A DNA stretch of 64,000 bases, from NCBI GenBank assembly GCA_003352285.1, contig QQVN01000003.1, forward strand, positions 558,812-622,811, written 5' to 3'. The position numbers were made by a program, and so were the translations under genes. Shown here piece by piece: positions 7,194-16,630 of this stretch (position 1 is the stretch's first letter; every line of letters starts with the position of its first letter). Source of the stretch: Thermoproteota archaeon (GTDB lineage Archaea > Thermoproteota > Nitrososphaeria > Nitrososphaerales > Nitrosopumilaceae). The notes under the pieces were generated by a model. That model worked only from the letters and a program-made list of their open reading frames with translations. It had not been told where the DNA came from and made no database searches.

Positions 7194-8704
7194 AGAAAAT
7201 CATCTAAATTATTTTTGAGTCCGCTTTTTTCCTTTTCTAGTGCTTTGGTCATCTTATCACCCATGTTCTTTGCAGCATTGATCTTTCTCTTGCCAATCCA
7301 GTAGTAGGTCTCATCAATGGTGTCCTTTGCAATCAGTACAATTAGCTTTCCTGTATCACGTCTGCCAGTTCTTCCTCTTCTCTGAACATAACGAATTGAG
7401 CTAGGAACATTATCATAAAATACAACAAGATTTACTTCAGATATATCCAATCCTTCTTCTCCCACACGAGTAGCAATCAAAACTTTGTAGAGACCGTCTC
7501 GGAATTTTTGCACTGTCTCAATCTGCTTTTTTTGTTTTAGACCAGTTTCACCTGCCTTTCCTATAAGAAAACCACACTCAATTCCCATCTCAGTTAATTT
7601 TTTGTGAATCACATCAACAGAGTCCCTGTAACTTGTAAAGACTAGTACTTTGCCTGGGGAGTTTTGAATTATCTCTTTTAGTTTTATCATTTTGCTGTGC
7701 TCTATTCCATCTTTTTGTGCTGCTTTTGCTAGATGTATGGCGCGTGTAAAGTTTGGATCAACCTCAAAGAGTTCCTTGACACCAACTCCTTTCTTTTTTT
7801 GTGTTCTTTCACAGAATCGTAAAAACGAAGTCACTCCATGTGCTTCAAAAATATTTAGAGCATATGTGATTCGGATTGCAGTAAAGAGTGGCTTTGCTGA
7901 TCTTCTGTTTTGATTCAACACAAATTGACGAATTCGAAGTAATGCAGAGAGTGATTTTTGATCAGAGATGTTTATTCCATTTTTCTTTAGTTCTTGATAT
8001 CTTTGATCAAGGGCCAGATTCAAGAGAGTTTGGATTGCTTTCATTTGAGGCGGCAAATCAACATTAATCCATTCGGTGTTAGTCTGCTGTACATAAGGGG
8101 CAACATCAGGACTGTCCTCACTTCGTTGCGCGACACTTTGAATTCTTAGTGTCTTCATTATCTGAGTTGCTTTTTCTTTTTCACTAGGTAAAGTGGCAGT
8201 CATTCCTACAATTCTAGCACTAGTGTGAATGATTCTCTCTGCAATGCCAGAATATGCATAATCACCTATTGTGCGATGTGCCTCATCAAAGATAACGAGG
8301 CTAAATTGTGAGGGAGAGACAATATCCCTATCCAAATCGTTTTTTGCAATCTCCGGTGTAGCGCAAACCACGCTATTATTCCAGTTTTTTTGACGCTTAG
8401 AAATTGGATCCTCACCAGTAACTATAGAGACATCATCAATTGTGAGATTTTGTTTTAGAAATTCATAATGTTGGTTCACTAGAACTCTGGTTGGCGCCAA
8501 AAATAAAACGCCGCCAGTTCCTTTTGCTAAAAATTCAGCTATAATTTGCAGTGCAACTGCGGTTTTTCCCAAACCAGTTGGCAAAACAATAATGCAATTT
8601 TCATTTATTGCCTGAGCAGCTAGATTTACCTGATAATCTCTTTTTTCAATAGAGTTTTTTGTAATGTATTTTTTGTCAATGTACTCTAAGGTAGCCATAC
8701 TCAT
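7190..8704 (-). CDS. Hef-like SF2 helicase (no nuclease domain)
   Basis: Superfamily-2 DNA helicase of about 504 residues related to the helicase half of archaeal Hef and eukaryotic FANCM, acting on stalled forks and branched DNA. Motifs: PTGLGKT (Walker A, residue about 43), DEAH (about 141), TAT (about 170), VFTSYR and QRRGRTGRR near the C-terminus. Euryarchaeal Hef continues with an XPF-type nuclease and HhH domains. This protein stops soon after motif VI with a charged tail, so the nuclease must be separate. The start could be ATG 8704 or 8698. Its stop overlaps that of the parvulin gene tail to tail. Confidence 0.88.
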   Translation of the reverse strand: MSMATLEYIDKKYITKNSIEKRDYQVNLAAQAINENCIIVLPTGLGKTAVALQIIAEFLAKGTGGVLFLAPTRVLVNQHYEFLKQNLTIDDVSIVTGEDPISKRQKNWNNSVVCATPEIAKNDLDRDIVSPSQFSLVIFDEAHRTIGDYAYSGIAERIIHTSARIVGMTATLPSEKEKATQIMKTLRIQSVAQRSEDSPDVAPYVQQTNTEWINVDLPPQMKAIQTLLNLALDQRYQELKKNGINISDQKSLSALLRIRQFVLNQNRRSAKPLFTAIRITYALNIFEAHGVTSFLRFCERTQKKKGVGVKELFEVDPNFTRAIHLAKAAQKDGIEHSKMIKLKEIIQNSPGKVLVFTSYRDSVDVIHKKLTEMGIECGFLIGKAGETGLKQKKQIETVQKFRDGLYKVLIATRVGEEGLDISEVNLVVFYDNVPSSIRYVQRRGRTGRRDTGKLIVLIAKDTIDETYYWIGKRKINAAKNMGDKMTKALEKEKSGLKNNLDDFL

Positions 8705-8802
8705 CAAAATTACTGAATTTACTTATCGTTTTTAGGTTTCGTGTAGTTCTTTGATATGTGTTAGTCAAATATCCATATATGGTAGCAAAATAGAATTTTA
8801 CT

Positions 8803-9339
8803 GTGAGTGAAAAGTTCGAAAGGCCAAACTGGGATGAATATTTTATGCTCCAGGCAGAACTTGCAAAATTAAGATCAAATTGCATGACCAGACATGTCGG
8901 TGCTGTAATTGTTAGAAACAATCGCCAGCTAGCTACAGGATACAACGGAACGCCACCAGGAATCAAAAATTGCTTTGAGGGAGGATGCAAGCGTTGTGAG
9001 CTAAGAATGCAGGGAAAATTAGAATCTGGTGCTTCATTGGATAGATGTCTGTGCAATCATGCAGAAGCAAATGCAATAATGCATTGTGCCATTTTAGGAA
9101 TAGAAGCAGGAATTGAGGGCGCTATACTATACACTACATTTGTTCCGTGCTTAGAATGCACAAAGATGGCAATCACTATTGGAATTAAAAAATTTGTTTG
9201 CCTTGATTCGTATCCTGAAACAGATTATGACCTTCTCAAGGAGGCAGGTGTTGAGATAGTTGAGATTAACAAAGAAAAGATCCAATATTGGGCACAAAAG
9301 TTGTTTGAAGGCTATGATGTCAAAGTGGTCCCAAAATGA
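8803..9339 (+). CDS. dCMP deaminase
   Basis: Zinc-dependent deaminase of 178 residues that converts dCMP to dUMP for thymidylate synthesis. It has HAEANA (His86, Glu88) and PCLEC (Cys116, Cys119), the zinc and catalytic residues, and the family's N-terminal RPNWDEYFM and TGYNGTPPG. An extra Cys cluster (CFEGGCKRCELR and LDRCLCNHAE) between the two halves may bind a second zinc, as in ComE-like deaminases. GTG at 8803 fits a CATATATG box near 8774-8781 and a leaderless transcript. DNA polymerase follows nine bases later, so replication and nucleotide supply may be co-transcribed. Confidence 0.9.
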   Translation: MSEKFERPNWDEYFMLQAELAKLRSNCMTRHVGAVIVRNNRQLATGYNGTPPGIKNCFEGGCKRCELRMQGKLESGASLDRCLCNHAEANAIMHCAILGIEAGIEGAILYTTFVPCLECTKMAITIGIKKFVCLDSYPETDYDLLKEAGVEIVEINKEKIQYWAQKLFEGYDVKVVPK

Positions 9340-9348
9340 GGTGAGTGA

Positions 9349-11904
9349 TTGCAAAGTCAAACCACCGAAGTCCAAAATGAGATTAGAAACCTTCCGCCTT
9401 CATTGTTGATTTCAGCATCATATGATAATCAAAAAAAATCAGCAGTGCTAAAATTTTACGAGCCTACATCACAAAAAATTATCCTATGGTCTGACGAGAT
9501 AGGACACAAGCCATACTGCTTCTCAAAACTAAATCCAGAAGAGCTTGATTTTTTACAAGAAAGAGATGATGTACTAAAAATTGAACCAGTAAAGAGATTA
9601 GATCTACTACGGGATGAAGAGGTCACATTATCAAAAATCATAACAGCAGACCCTTTGGCAATTGGAGGAACTCAAAGTGACAAAAGCATTAGAAATCTGA
9701 TTGAGACTTGGGAGTCAGACATCAAGTACTATGAGAATTACCTGTATGATAGAAGATTAATCATTGGAAAGTTTTACGAGATAGTTGAGGGCAAGATTCA
9801 ACCACATGATGTTGAGATTCCAGATGATGTCAAGCTTGCACTAAAGAGCCTGCTCTGGGACAAGTTACAAAATGACAGCATGGTAGATACAAAACAATTT
9901 GAAGAGTACATTACCGAATGGGCAAACTTGCTAAACCAACCAATACCAATAATGAAGAGACTAAGCTTTGATATCGAAGTAGAAGTTGAGATTGGACGCA
10001 TTCCTGATCCAAAGATTGCAGAAAAAAAAGTCACAGCAATTGGATTCAATGGAACAGATGAGTTCAAACAAATTTTTGTTTTAAGAGATCCAAACACCGA
10101 AGAAGGAAAAAATGATCTAGATGAAGATGTCAAAATAATATTTTTTGATGATGAAAAAGAGATGATAGAGGCAGCATTCAAACTGATTCAAGAGTTTCCT
10201 TTTGTTGTAACGTATAACGGAGATGACTTTGATATGCCATATCTTTACAACAGGGCAGAAAGACTGGGAATCAAAAATTCTGATAATCCACTATACATGA
10301 TGCGAGATTCTGCAACTCTAAAGCACGGAGTGCACATTGACCTATACAGGACTCTCTCAAATCGTTCATTTCAGATTTATGCATTTAGCAACAAGTATAC
10401 TGATTTTTCACTAAATAGCGTCTCAAAGGCGTTACTTGGTGAAGAAAAGATCGATTATGGGGTGGATTTAGACAAGCTCACCATGTATCAGCTGGCAAAC
10501 TATTGCTTTAATGATGCAAGACTCACCTACAAGCTGACCAGTTTTAACAATGATATTCTAATGAAGTTACTAGTCGTAATTTCACGAATAGGTAGAATGC
10601 CAATTGATGATATTGCAAGAATGGGCGTATCACAATGGATTCGCAGTCTCCTATACTATGAGCACAGGCAAAGAGGCGCATTAATTCCAAAACGAGAAGA
10701 ATTAGAGAGAAGGTCTTCTGGAGTGGTAAATGATGCAGTAATCAAGGATAAAAAATATCGGGGAGGCCTAGTTGTTGAACCAATTGAAGGAATTCACTTT
10801 GATGTAACTGTGATGGACTTTGCTAGTCTGTATCCAAGCATCATCAAAGTTCGTAACATATCTTATGAAACGGTAAGATGCCCACACGAGGAGTGCAAAA
10901 AAAATACAATACCAGATACAAATCACTGGGCTTGTACAAAAAAGAACGGGATGACTGCCCTAGTCATTGGCTCCCTGAGAGACCTTAGAGTAAATTACTA
11001 CAAGAGTTTATCAAAACAGGAAAACCTAACAGAAGATCAAAGACAACAGTACACAGTTGTCAGTCAAGCACTCAAAGTTATCTTAAATGCAAGCTATGGT
11101 GTAATGGGTGCAGAGATATTTCCATTGTATTTTCTGCCAGCAGCAGAGGCAACTACTGCAATTGGAAGATACATCATTTTACAAACAATCAAGCGATGTG
11201 AAGAGACAGGAATCAAAGTTCTCTATGGTGATACCGATTCATTGTTTATAAAAAATCCAACTCGAGAGCAAATTCAAAAAGTTATTGAAAGAGCAAAAAA
11301 AGAACACGGGGTAGAGCTCGAAGTCGACAAGGAATACAGATATGTCGTTCTAAGCAGTAGAAAGAAAAATTATCTTGGAGTAACAAAATCAGGAAAAGTA
11401 GACGTCAAGGGATTAACTGGAAAAAAATCCCACACGCCGCCATTTATCAGGACTTTATTCTATGAGCTACTAGAGATACTATCCAAAGTAAAAAGTATCG
11501 AAGAGTTTAACAAAGCAAAATCACAAATCAGTAACAAAATTGCGGAATATGGAAAAAAGGTAGAAGCAAAAGAGATTCCACTAAACGAACTGGCATTTAA
11601 TGTAATGATTAGCAAAGCACCATCAGAATATGTAAAGACAGTGCCTCAGCACATTCGTGCAGCAAAATTACTAGAATCAATCAGGGAGATAAAGAAAGGA
11701 GACATCATATCCTATGTTAAAATACTCAACAAGCCAGGAGTAAAACCGGTAGAATTGGCAAGACAAGATGAAGTGGATTCAAAAAAATACATGGAGTTTT
11801 TGGAGAGCACTCTGGACCAAATTACTTCATCAATGGGACTAGACTTTGATACAATCCTAGGCAAGCCAAAGCAGACTGGCCTTGATCAATTTTTCTGGAA
11901 TTAG
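9349..11904 (+). CDS. polB: Family-B DNA polymerase
   Basis: Replicative-type DNA polymerase of 851 residues with 3'-5' exonuclease. Exonuclease motifs: FDIE (207-210), YNGDDFD (289-295), YCFNDARLT (385-393). Polymerase motifs: A DFASLYPS (490-497), B KVILNASYG (576-584), C YGDTDS (626-631). All catalytic acids are kept. The last ten residues (QTGLDQFFWN) form a PIP box for binding PCNA. A Cys-rich insert at about 511-530 (CPHEECKK, then WAC) follows motif A, as in crenarchaeal PolB1. The start TTG at 9349 lies nine bases after the dCMP deaminase stop. Confidence 0.95.
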   Translation: MQSQTTEVQNEIRNLPPSLLISASYDNQKKSAVLKFYEPTSQKIILWSDEIGHKPYCFSKLNPEELDFLQERDDVLKIEPVKRLDLLRDEEVTLSKIITADPLAIGGTQSDKSIRNLIETWESDIKYYENYLYDRRLIIGKFYEIVEGKIQPHDVEIPDDVKLALKSLLWDKLQNDSMVDTKQFEEYITEWANLLNQPIPIMKRLSFDIEVEVEIGRIPDPKIAEKKVTAIGFNGTDEFKQIFVLRDPNTEEGKNDLDEDVKIIFFDDEKEMIEAAFKLIQEFPFVVTYNGDDFDMPYLYNRAERLGIKNSDNPLYMMRDSATLKHGVHIDLYRTLSNRSFQIYAFSNKYTDFSLNSVSKALLGEEKIDYGVDLDKLTMYQLANYCFNDARLTYKLTSFNNDILMKLLVVISRIGRMPIDDIARMGVSQWIRSLLYYEHRQRGALIPKREELERRSSGVVNDAVIKDKKYRGGLVVEPIEGIHFDVTVMDFASLYPSIIKVRNISYETVRCPHEECKKNTIPDTNHWACTKKNGMTALVIGSLRDLRVNYYKSLSKQENLTEDQRQQYTVVSQALKVILNASYGVMGAEIFPLYFLPAAEATTAIGRYIILQTIKRCEETGIKVLYGDTDSLFIKNPTREQIQKVIERAKKEHGVELEVDKEYRYVVLSSRKKNYLGVTKSGKVDVKGLTGKKSHTPPFIRTLFYELLEILSKVKSIEEFNKAKSQISNKIAEYGKKVEAKEIPLNELAFNVMISKAPSEYVKTVPQHIRAAKLLESIREIKKGDIISYVKILNKPGVKPVELARQDEVDSKKYMEFLESTLDQITSSMGLDFDTILGKPKQTGLDQFFWN

Positions 11905-11913
11905 TGACAAAAT

Positions 11914-12195
11914 GTGTTCCTAGATGATTTTTCACTAACAATTATTGTGATTGCCGCAGGAGTACTGATTTTATCTGGATGGGTAGAGCAGATAATTCGA
12001 GGTTACAGAACTAAAAGCCTCAAAGATGTATCGCCATATCTAATGATACTAATTGCAATAGGAGCACTATTGTGGTTAATTTATGGAATTGAGATTTTAG
12101 ATCCCTATATTGTTGGCACAAATATTGCAGCTATAATTCTAATGATAATCATATTTGGATTAAAGAGAAGATACGATAGAAAAAAAGCATTGTGA
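11914..12195 (+). CDS. SemiSWEET / PQ-loop-like membrane protein
   Basis: A 93-residue protein with three membrane helices. The SLKDVSPYLMILIAIGALLW segment, with Ser/Leu-Lys-Asp-Val-Ser-Pro before the second helix, is the hallmark of the MtN3/SemiSWEET family, small transporters that dimerise to pass sugars or other solutes. GTG at 11914 follows the polymerase stop by nine bases, suggesting read-through expression. Substrate unknown. Confidence 0.75.
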   Translation: MFLDDFSLTIIVIAAGVLILSGWVEQIIRGYRTKSLKDVSPYLMILIAIGALLWLIYGIEILDPYIVGTNIAAIILMIIIFGLKRRYDRKKAL

Positions 12196-12237
12196 AATAT
12201 TAAATACAAGAATTCGATTGAGGTTTCAGGATAAAGA

Positions 12238-12894
12238 TTGTTTGTAATAAATTGCAAAAATTATGAAGAGATAGCTGGAGAAAATATTGTAAAGTTTGTC
12301 AAGATTTGTGAAAATATAGCCAAAAAACATAAAATAAAAATTGCAATTGCTCCACCTCAACATCTATTAGGAAAAATTGCCAGCAGTAAGGTTACAATTC
12401 TTGCACAGCATGTTGATAATACAAAGGTTGGAAGCACTACGGGTTTTGTAATTCCAGAGCTGATAAAAAAATCCAAAGTCAATGGTTCAATTATTAATCA
12501 CAGTGAGCATAGAATCCCTAGCAAAGATATAGCAGAGCTTGTCAAACGATTAAGAGAATTAAAATTAATTTCCATAGTTTGCGTAAAGGATGTTGCTGAA
12601 GTAAAAAAATATGCAAAGCTAAATCCAGATTACATTGCAATAGAGCCGCCTGAATTAATCGGTTCAGGAAAGGCAGTATCAACAGAAAAGCCAGAGCTTA
12701 TCACCCAGGCAGCAAAAGCAGTGCATTCTGCAAAAAACAATACGAAACTTTTGTGCGGTGCCGGAATTGTTTCTGGCAAAGATGTCTCCAAAGCAATTGA
12801 GCTTGGATCTAAGGGAATTTTGGTGGCAAGTGGAATCATCAAGGCAAAAAACTGGAATAATATAATAGATGACTTTGCAAGGGCAATGCTTTAA
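12238..12894 (+). CDS. tpiA: Triosephosphate isomerase
   Basis: Interconverts dihydroxyacetone phosphate and glyceraldehyde 3-phosphate. The 218-residue length matches archaeal TIM, shorter than bacterial forms of about 250. Catalytic residues are seen: Lys7 (NCKNY), His88 (INHSEHR) and Glu136 (AIEPPELIG). The phosphate-binding GAGIVSGKD and ILVASGIIKA motifs are at the end. The TTG at 12238 lies about 30 bases after an ATTAAATAC box. In this autotroph it most likely works in gluconeogenesis together with the pyruvate phosphate dikinase gene 16 bases downstream. Confidence 0.95.
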   Translation: MFVINCKNYEEIAGENIVKFVKICENIAKKHKIKIAIAPPQHLLGKIASSKVTILAQHVDNTKVGSTTGFVIPELIKKSKVNGSIINHSEHRIPSKDIAELVKRLRELKLISIVCVKDVAEVKKYAKLNPDYIAIEPPELIGSGKAVSTEKPELITQAAKAVHSAKNNTKLLCGAGIVSGKDVSKAIELGSKGILVASGIIKAKNWNNIIDDFARAML

Positions 12895-12910
12895 AACCCC
12901 CTAAAATTCA

Positions 12911-15637
12911 GTGGATTACCAAGGAAAAATGAAAGCAGTATACTCTTTTGATGAAGGAAACGGCAAAGACCGCAAACTTTTGGGAGGAAAAGGAGCAGGA
13001 CTTTGCGAAATGACGCGACTAAAACTTCCAGTTCCTCCAGGCTTTGTAATTACAACCGAAGTCTGCAAAAAATACTATCAAAATGACAAAAAATTACCAA
13101 ATGAGGTCATCTCACAAGTAAAAAAGAACATTGCAAAGATGGAAAAAAAGACTGGAAAAAAGTGGAATTCAAAGGACAATCCGCTGCTAGTATCTGTTCG
13201 TTCTGGTGCTGCAATATCCATGCCAGGAATGATGGATACAATTTTGAATTTAGGAATTAATGATATTACAGTTAATGGATTAGCACAAAAAAGCAACAAT
13301 CCAAGATTTGCCTGGGATTCATATCGTAGATTTGTTCAATTATTTGGCAAAGTAGTATTTGGAGTCAATGACAAATTGTTTGACCAAGTGCTAGAGGATG
13401 CAAAAAAGAATCAAGCAGTTCAATCAGATAGTGCATTAAATGAAAAATCACTAAAGGCAGTTGTTGCAGAGTATAAAAAAATCTGTGAGAAACAAACTGG
13501 AAAACCATTCCCGACTGATCCTTATGAGCAATTAACCCTAGCAATCAAAGCAGTCTTTAACAGTTGGATGGGAGAACGTGCAATAGTTTATCGTGAAAAA
13601 TATAACATTACAAAAGATATTGCAGATGGAACTGCAGTAAATGTTGTATCAATGGCATTTGGCAACATGGGCAATGATAGTGCTACAGGAGTTGTGTTTA
13701 CTAGAAACCCCGGTGATGGTTCAAGACAAATCTTTGGAGAGTACCTAGTCAATGCACAAGGTGAAGACGTAGTTGCCGGAATTAGAACTCCAAAACCAGT
13801 TGATGCAATGCAGCAAGAGATGCCAAAATCATACAAACAATTGTATGACACATGCCAGAAATTAGAAAAACACTACAAAGAGCCTCAAGATATTGAATTC
13901 ACAATTGAGCAAGGAAAATTCTTTTTACTACAAACCCGTTCTGCAAAGATGAATGCAGCTGGAATGGTAAAAACTTCAGTTGCAATGGTAAAAGAAAAAC
14001 TAATCAACAAAGAGCGAGCATTATTACGATTACAAGCAGAACAGCTAGAACAGCTATTACACAGAACAATTGATCAAAACAGCGTTAAAGGTCATACTCA
14101 AATTACAAAAGGAATTGCAGCGTCCCCTGGCGCAGCAAGTGGGGTAGCAGTATTTGATGTAAAAAGAGCAGTTGCGATGGGCGATAATGGAGCCAAAGTA
14201 ATCCTAATCAGAGAGGAGACAAAGCCAGAGGACGTACCTGCGTTTTTCTCATCGGTTGGAATTCTAACCAGTAGAGGAGGAAAGACATCACACGCAGCAG
14301 TTGTTGCTAGAGGCATGGGAAAACCCTGCATAGTTGGCTGTGCGGAATTAAAGATAGATTATGATGGAAAAAGATGCATGGCAGGCGATAAGACCATCAT
14401 TGAAGGGGATGCAATTACAATTGATGGCAGTACAGGAAATGTATATTCTGGAAATGTACCTACAATAGAGCCAAAAATTACTGATGACTTTAGAACAATT
14501 CTAAGCTGGGCTCAAAGCATAAAGAAGCTTGGCATCAGAGCAAATGCTGACACACCAGAAGCTGCAAAATTAGCTAGAGAGTATGGCGCTCAAGGAATTG
14601 GACTATGCAGAACAGAGAGAATGTTCAATGGACGTGACAGAATAGGCCTATTTGTAGACATGATTATGGCAGACACTATAGAAAAACGAAAACAAGTTTT
14701 AGAAAAATTAGGTCAATTACAAAAAAGTGATTTCATTGAAATCCTAAAAGCAATGGAAGGTTATCCAGTAACAATTCGATTGCTTGACCCGCCATTACAC
14801 GAGTTTTTGCCAAATCCAGAAGAGCTTGCAAACAAAGTAAGAAAACTAGAAGAACAAAATGCATCTGATGAGCTTAGAAGAACAAAGACAATTCTTGAAA
14901 GAGCACGTGAGCTTGCAGAGATAAACCCAATGATGGGCCACAGAGGAGTAAGAGTAGGAATTACTTATCCAGAAATTTATGAAATGCAGATACGCGCAGT
15001 GTTTGAGGCATCAGCAGAGTTGACAAAACAAAAAGTTGATGCAAGACCGCAGATAATGATTCCTCAAGTAAGCAGTATTGCTGAATTAAATCAGATTAAG
15101 AGAATCTATAATAAAATAAAATTAGAGATGCAAGAAAAACACAAGATAAAATTCAAAATTAATTTTGGAACTATGCTAGAAGTAGTAAGAGCATGTTTAA
15201 CTGCTAGCGAATTAGCCGAGACTGCAGAATTCTTTAGTTTTGGAACAAATGATCTTACTCAGGCAACATTTAGCTTTAGCAGAGAAGATGCAGAAGGAAA
15301 GTTCTTGCCAGAATATCTCAATAAGGAATTACTAGAAACAAGTCCATTTCAGTCAATTGATGTCAACGGGGTTGGAAGCCTAATGAAGATTGGATTAACA
15401 CAAGGACGAGAAGTCAAGTCGAACATGGAGGTTGGAATTTGTGGAGAACATGGAGGAGATCCGCGCTCAATCAAATTCTGCCACAAATCAAATCTCAGCT
15501 ATGTTAGTGCATCACCACATAGAATACCGATTGCCATTGTAGCAGCTGCTCAAGCAGTACTAGAAAACAAAAGCTCAAAGAAAAAACCTGCTAAAAAGCA
15601 AGCCAAAAAGGCAAAGAAGAAAGCCAAAAGACGATAA
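12911..15637 (+). CDS. ppdK: Pyruvate, phosphate dikinase
   Basis: Converts pyruvate, ATP and phosphate to phosphoenolpyruvate, AMP and pyrophosphate, or the reverse. In this organism probably PEP formation for gluconeogenesis. Order: N-terminal ATP-grasp (GGKGAGLCEM, SVRSGAAISMPGMMDT), phosphohistidine domain (TSRGGKTSHAAVVARG, His461) and PEP/pyruvate barrel (GICGEHGGD, Cys844). All key residues are kept. Unusual is a C-terminal tail of about 20 residues that is almost pure Lys/Ala (KKPAKKQAKKAKKKAKRR), absent from most PPDKs. It starts with GTG; TIM is directly upstream, and the HTH-CBS regulator is 39 bases downstream. Confidence 0.95.
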   Translation: MDYQGKMKAVYSFDEGNGKDRKLLGGKGAGLCEMTRLKLPVPPGFVITTEVCKKYYQNDKKLPNEVISQVKKNIAKMEKKTGKKWNSKDNPLLVSVRSGAAISMPGMMDTILNLGINDITVNGLAQKSNNPRFAWDSYRRFVQLFGKVVFGVNDKLFDQVLEDAKKNQAVQSDSALNEKSLKAVVAEYKKICEKQTGKPFPTDPYEQLTLAIKAVFNSWMGERAIVYREKYNITKDIADGTAVNVVSMAFGNMGNDSATGVVFTRNPGDGSRQIFGEYLVNAQGEDVVAGIRTPKPVDAMQQEMPKSYKQLYDTCQKLEKHYKEPQDIEFTIEQGKFFLLQTRSAKMNAAGMVKTSVAMVKEKLINKERALLRLQAEQLEQLLHRTIDQNSVKGHTQITKGIAASPGAASGVAVFDVKRAVAMGDNGAKVILIREETKPEDVPAFFSSVGILTSRGGKTSHAAVVARGMGKPCIVGCAELKIDYDGKRCMAGDKTIIEGDAITIDGSTGNVYSGNVPTIEPKITDDFRTILSWAQSIKKLGIRANADTPEAAKLAREYGAQGIGLCRTERMFNGRDRIGLFVDMIMADTIEKRKQVLEKLGQLQKSDFIEILKAMEGYPVTIRLLDPPLHEFLPNPEELANKVRKLEEQNASDELRRTKTILERARELAEINPMMGHRGVRVGITYPEIYEMQIRAVFEASAELTKQKVDARPQIMIPQVSSIAELNQIKRIYNKIKLEMQEKHKIKFKINFGTMLEVVRACLTASELAETAEFFSFGTNDLTQATFSFSREDAEGKFLPEYLNKELLETSPFQSIDVNGVGSLMKIGLTQGREVKSNMEVGICGEHGGDPRSIKFCHKSNLSYVSASPHRIPIAIVAAAQAVLENKSSKKKPAKKQAKKAKKKAKRR

Positions 15638-15676
15638 TCCAATACAATTTAAAACAGATTAAGCAGTTTTCATACC

Positions 15677-16234
15677 ATGCTGCCAAGAATTGATTCCATT
15701 AAACAGATGAGAACAAAATTAGGCATTACACAAAAAAAACTTGCTAGCATGACAGGGGTAAGCACCTCTATGATTAATCAGATAGAATCTGGGAGAAGCC
15801 AACCAAGTTATGAGACAGCAAAGAAAATCTTTGATAATCTAGCAACACTGGAAGGAAAATCATCATCTCACATTGCAGGAGATTTTTGTAGTAAGGATAT
15901 TGTAAAAATCAAACCAAACAATACTTTACATGATGCAATAAAAAAGATGCACAAGTTTTCAATCAGTCAGATTCCTGTCTTTGAAGGAAACGATCCCGTA
16001 GGAGTTGTATCAGAAGATGGAATTATGAAACATTTAGCTGATGTTGGAGAATCAGAACTAAAGCACGCAAAGATTCTAAACACAATGGATACAGTTCCTC
16101 CAATTGTGGATTACAATACACCTGCAAATGTTTTGGTACCTTTGATTCGATACTCAAAATGCATACTGGTATCAAAGAAATCAAAGATTGTTGGAATAAT
16201 TACTGCATCTGACACTCTTAAAATGATGGAATAG
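15677..16234 (+). CDS. HTH-CBS transcriptional regulator
   Basis: Predicted regulator of 185 residues. A Cro/XRE-type helix-turn-helix occupies residues about 8-45 (LGITQKKLASMTGVSTSMIN, IESGRSQPSYETAKKIF). Two CBS domains follow (about 70-125 and 135-185), which usually sense adenine nucleotides. Because it comes just after PPDK, whose products include AMP, feedback by energy charge is an attractive but unproven idea. Its stop touches the stop of the epimerase gene on the other strand. Confidence 0.88.
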   Translation: MLPRIDSIKQMRTKLGITQKKLASMTGVSTSMINQIESGRSQPSYETAKKIFDNLATLEGKSSSHIAGDFCSKDIVKIKPNNTLHDAIKKMHKFSISQIPVFEGNDPVGVVSEDGIMKHLADVGESELKHAKILNTMDTVPPIVDYNTPANVLVPLIRYSKCILVSKKSKIVGIITASDTLKMME

Positions 16235-16630
16235 TTATTTTGGATGAGAGCAGAGCTCTGCTAATACTCCGCTGAGTGACTTTGGGTGAATAAAAGTGAC
16301 TTTTGTTCCAGCAGAACCAGGTCTAATTTTACCTAAGAACTGTATTCCGCATCCTTCCATTCTTGTTACCTCACCTTCAATATTATCAGTCTCAAGTGCC
16401 ATGTGATGCAAGCCTTGACCCTTCTTTTCTAGAAATTTCTTAATCGGACTAGTTTCATTTGTCGGCTCCATAAGCTCTATTCTTCCATTCTCAAGGTGTA
16501 TGATTGCAACCTTTACTCCCTCAGTCTCTACTGTCTCAAACTCAACTTCGTTTACTCCTAGTGCTTCCTGATACTGTTTTGCAGCAGATTCAACATCATT
16601 TACTGCAATGGCGATATGATCAATTTTCAT
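16235..16630 (-). CDS. mce: Methylmalonyl-CoA epimerase
   Basis: Converts (S)- to (R)-methylmalonyl-CoA, 131 residues, VOC metalloenzyme fold. Metal ligands are visible at His5 (KIDHIAIAV), His75/76 (GLHHMALET) and Glu125 (VLAELCSH). The glutamate in VEFETVETEGVKVA helps place it with the family. It directly follows the mutase large subunit: the mutase stop and this ATG are adjacent, so the two are coupled. Part of the 3-hydroxypropionate/4-hydroxybutyrate cycle in ammonia-oxidizing archaea. Confidence 0.93.
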   Translation of the reverse strand: MKIDHIAIAVNDVESAAKQYQEALGVNEVEFETVETEGVKVAIIHLENGRIELMEPTNETSPIKKFLEKKGQGLHHMALETDNIEGEVTRMEGCGIQFLGKIRPGSAGTKVTFIHPKSLSGVLAELCSHPK

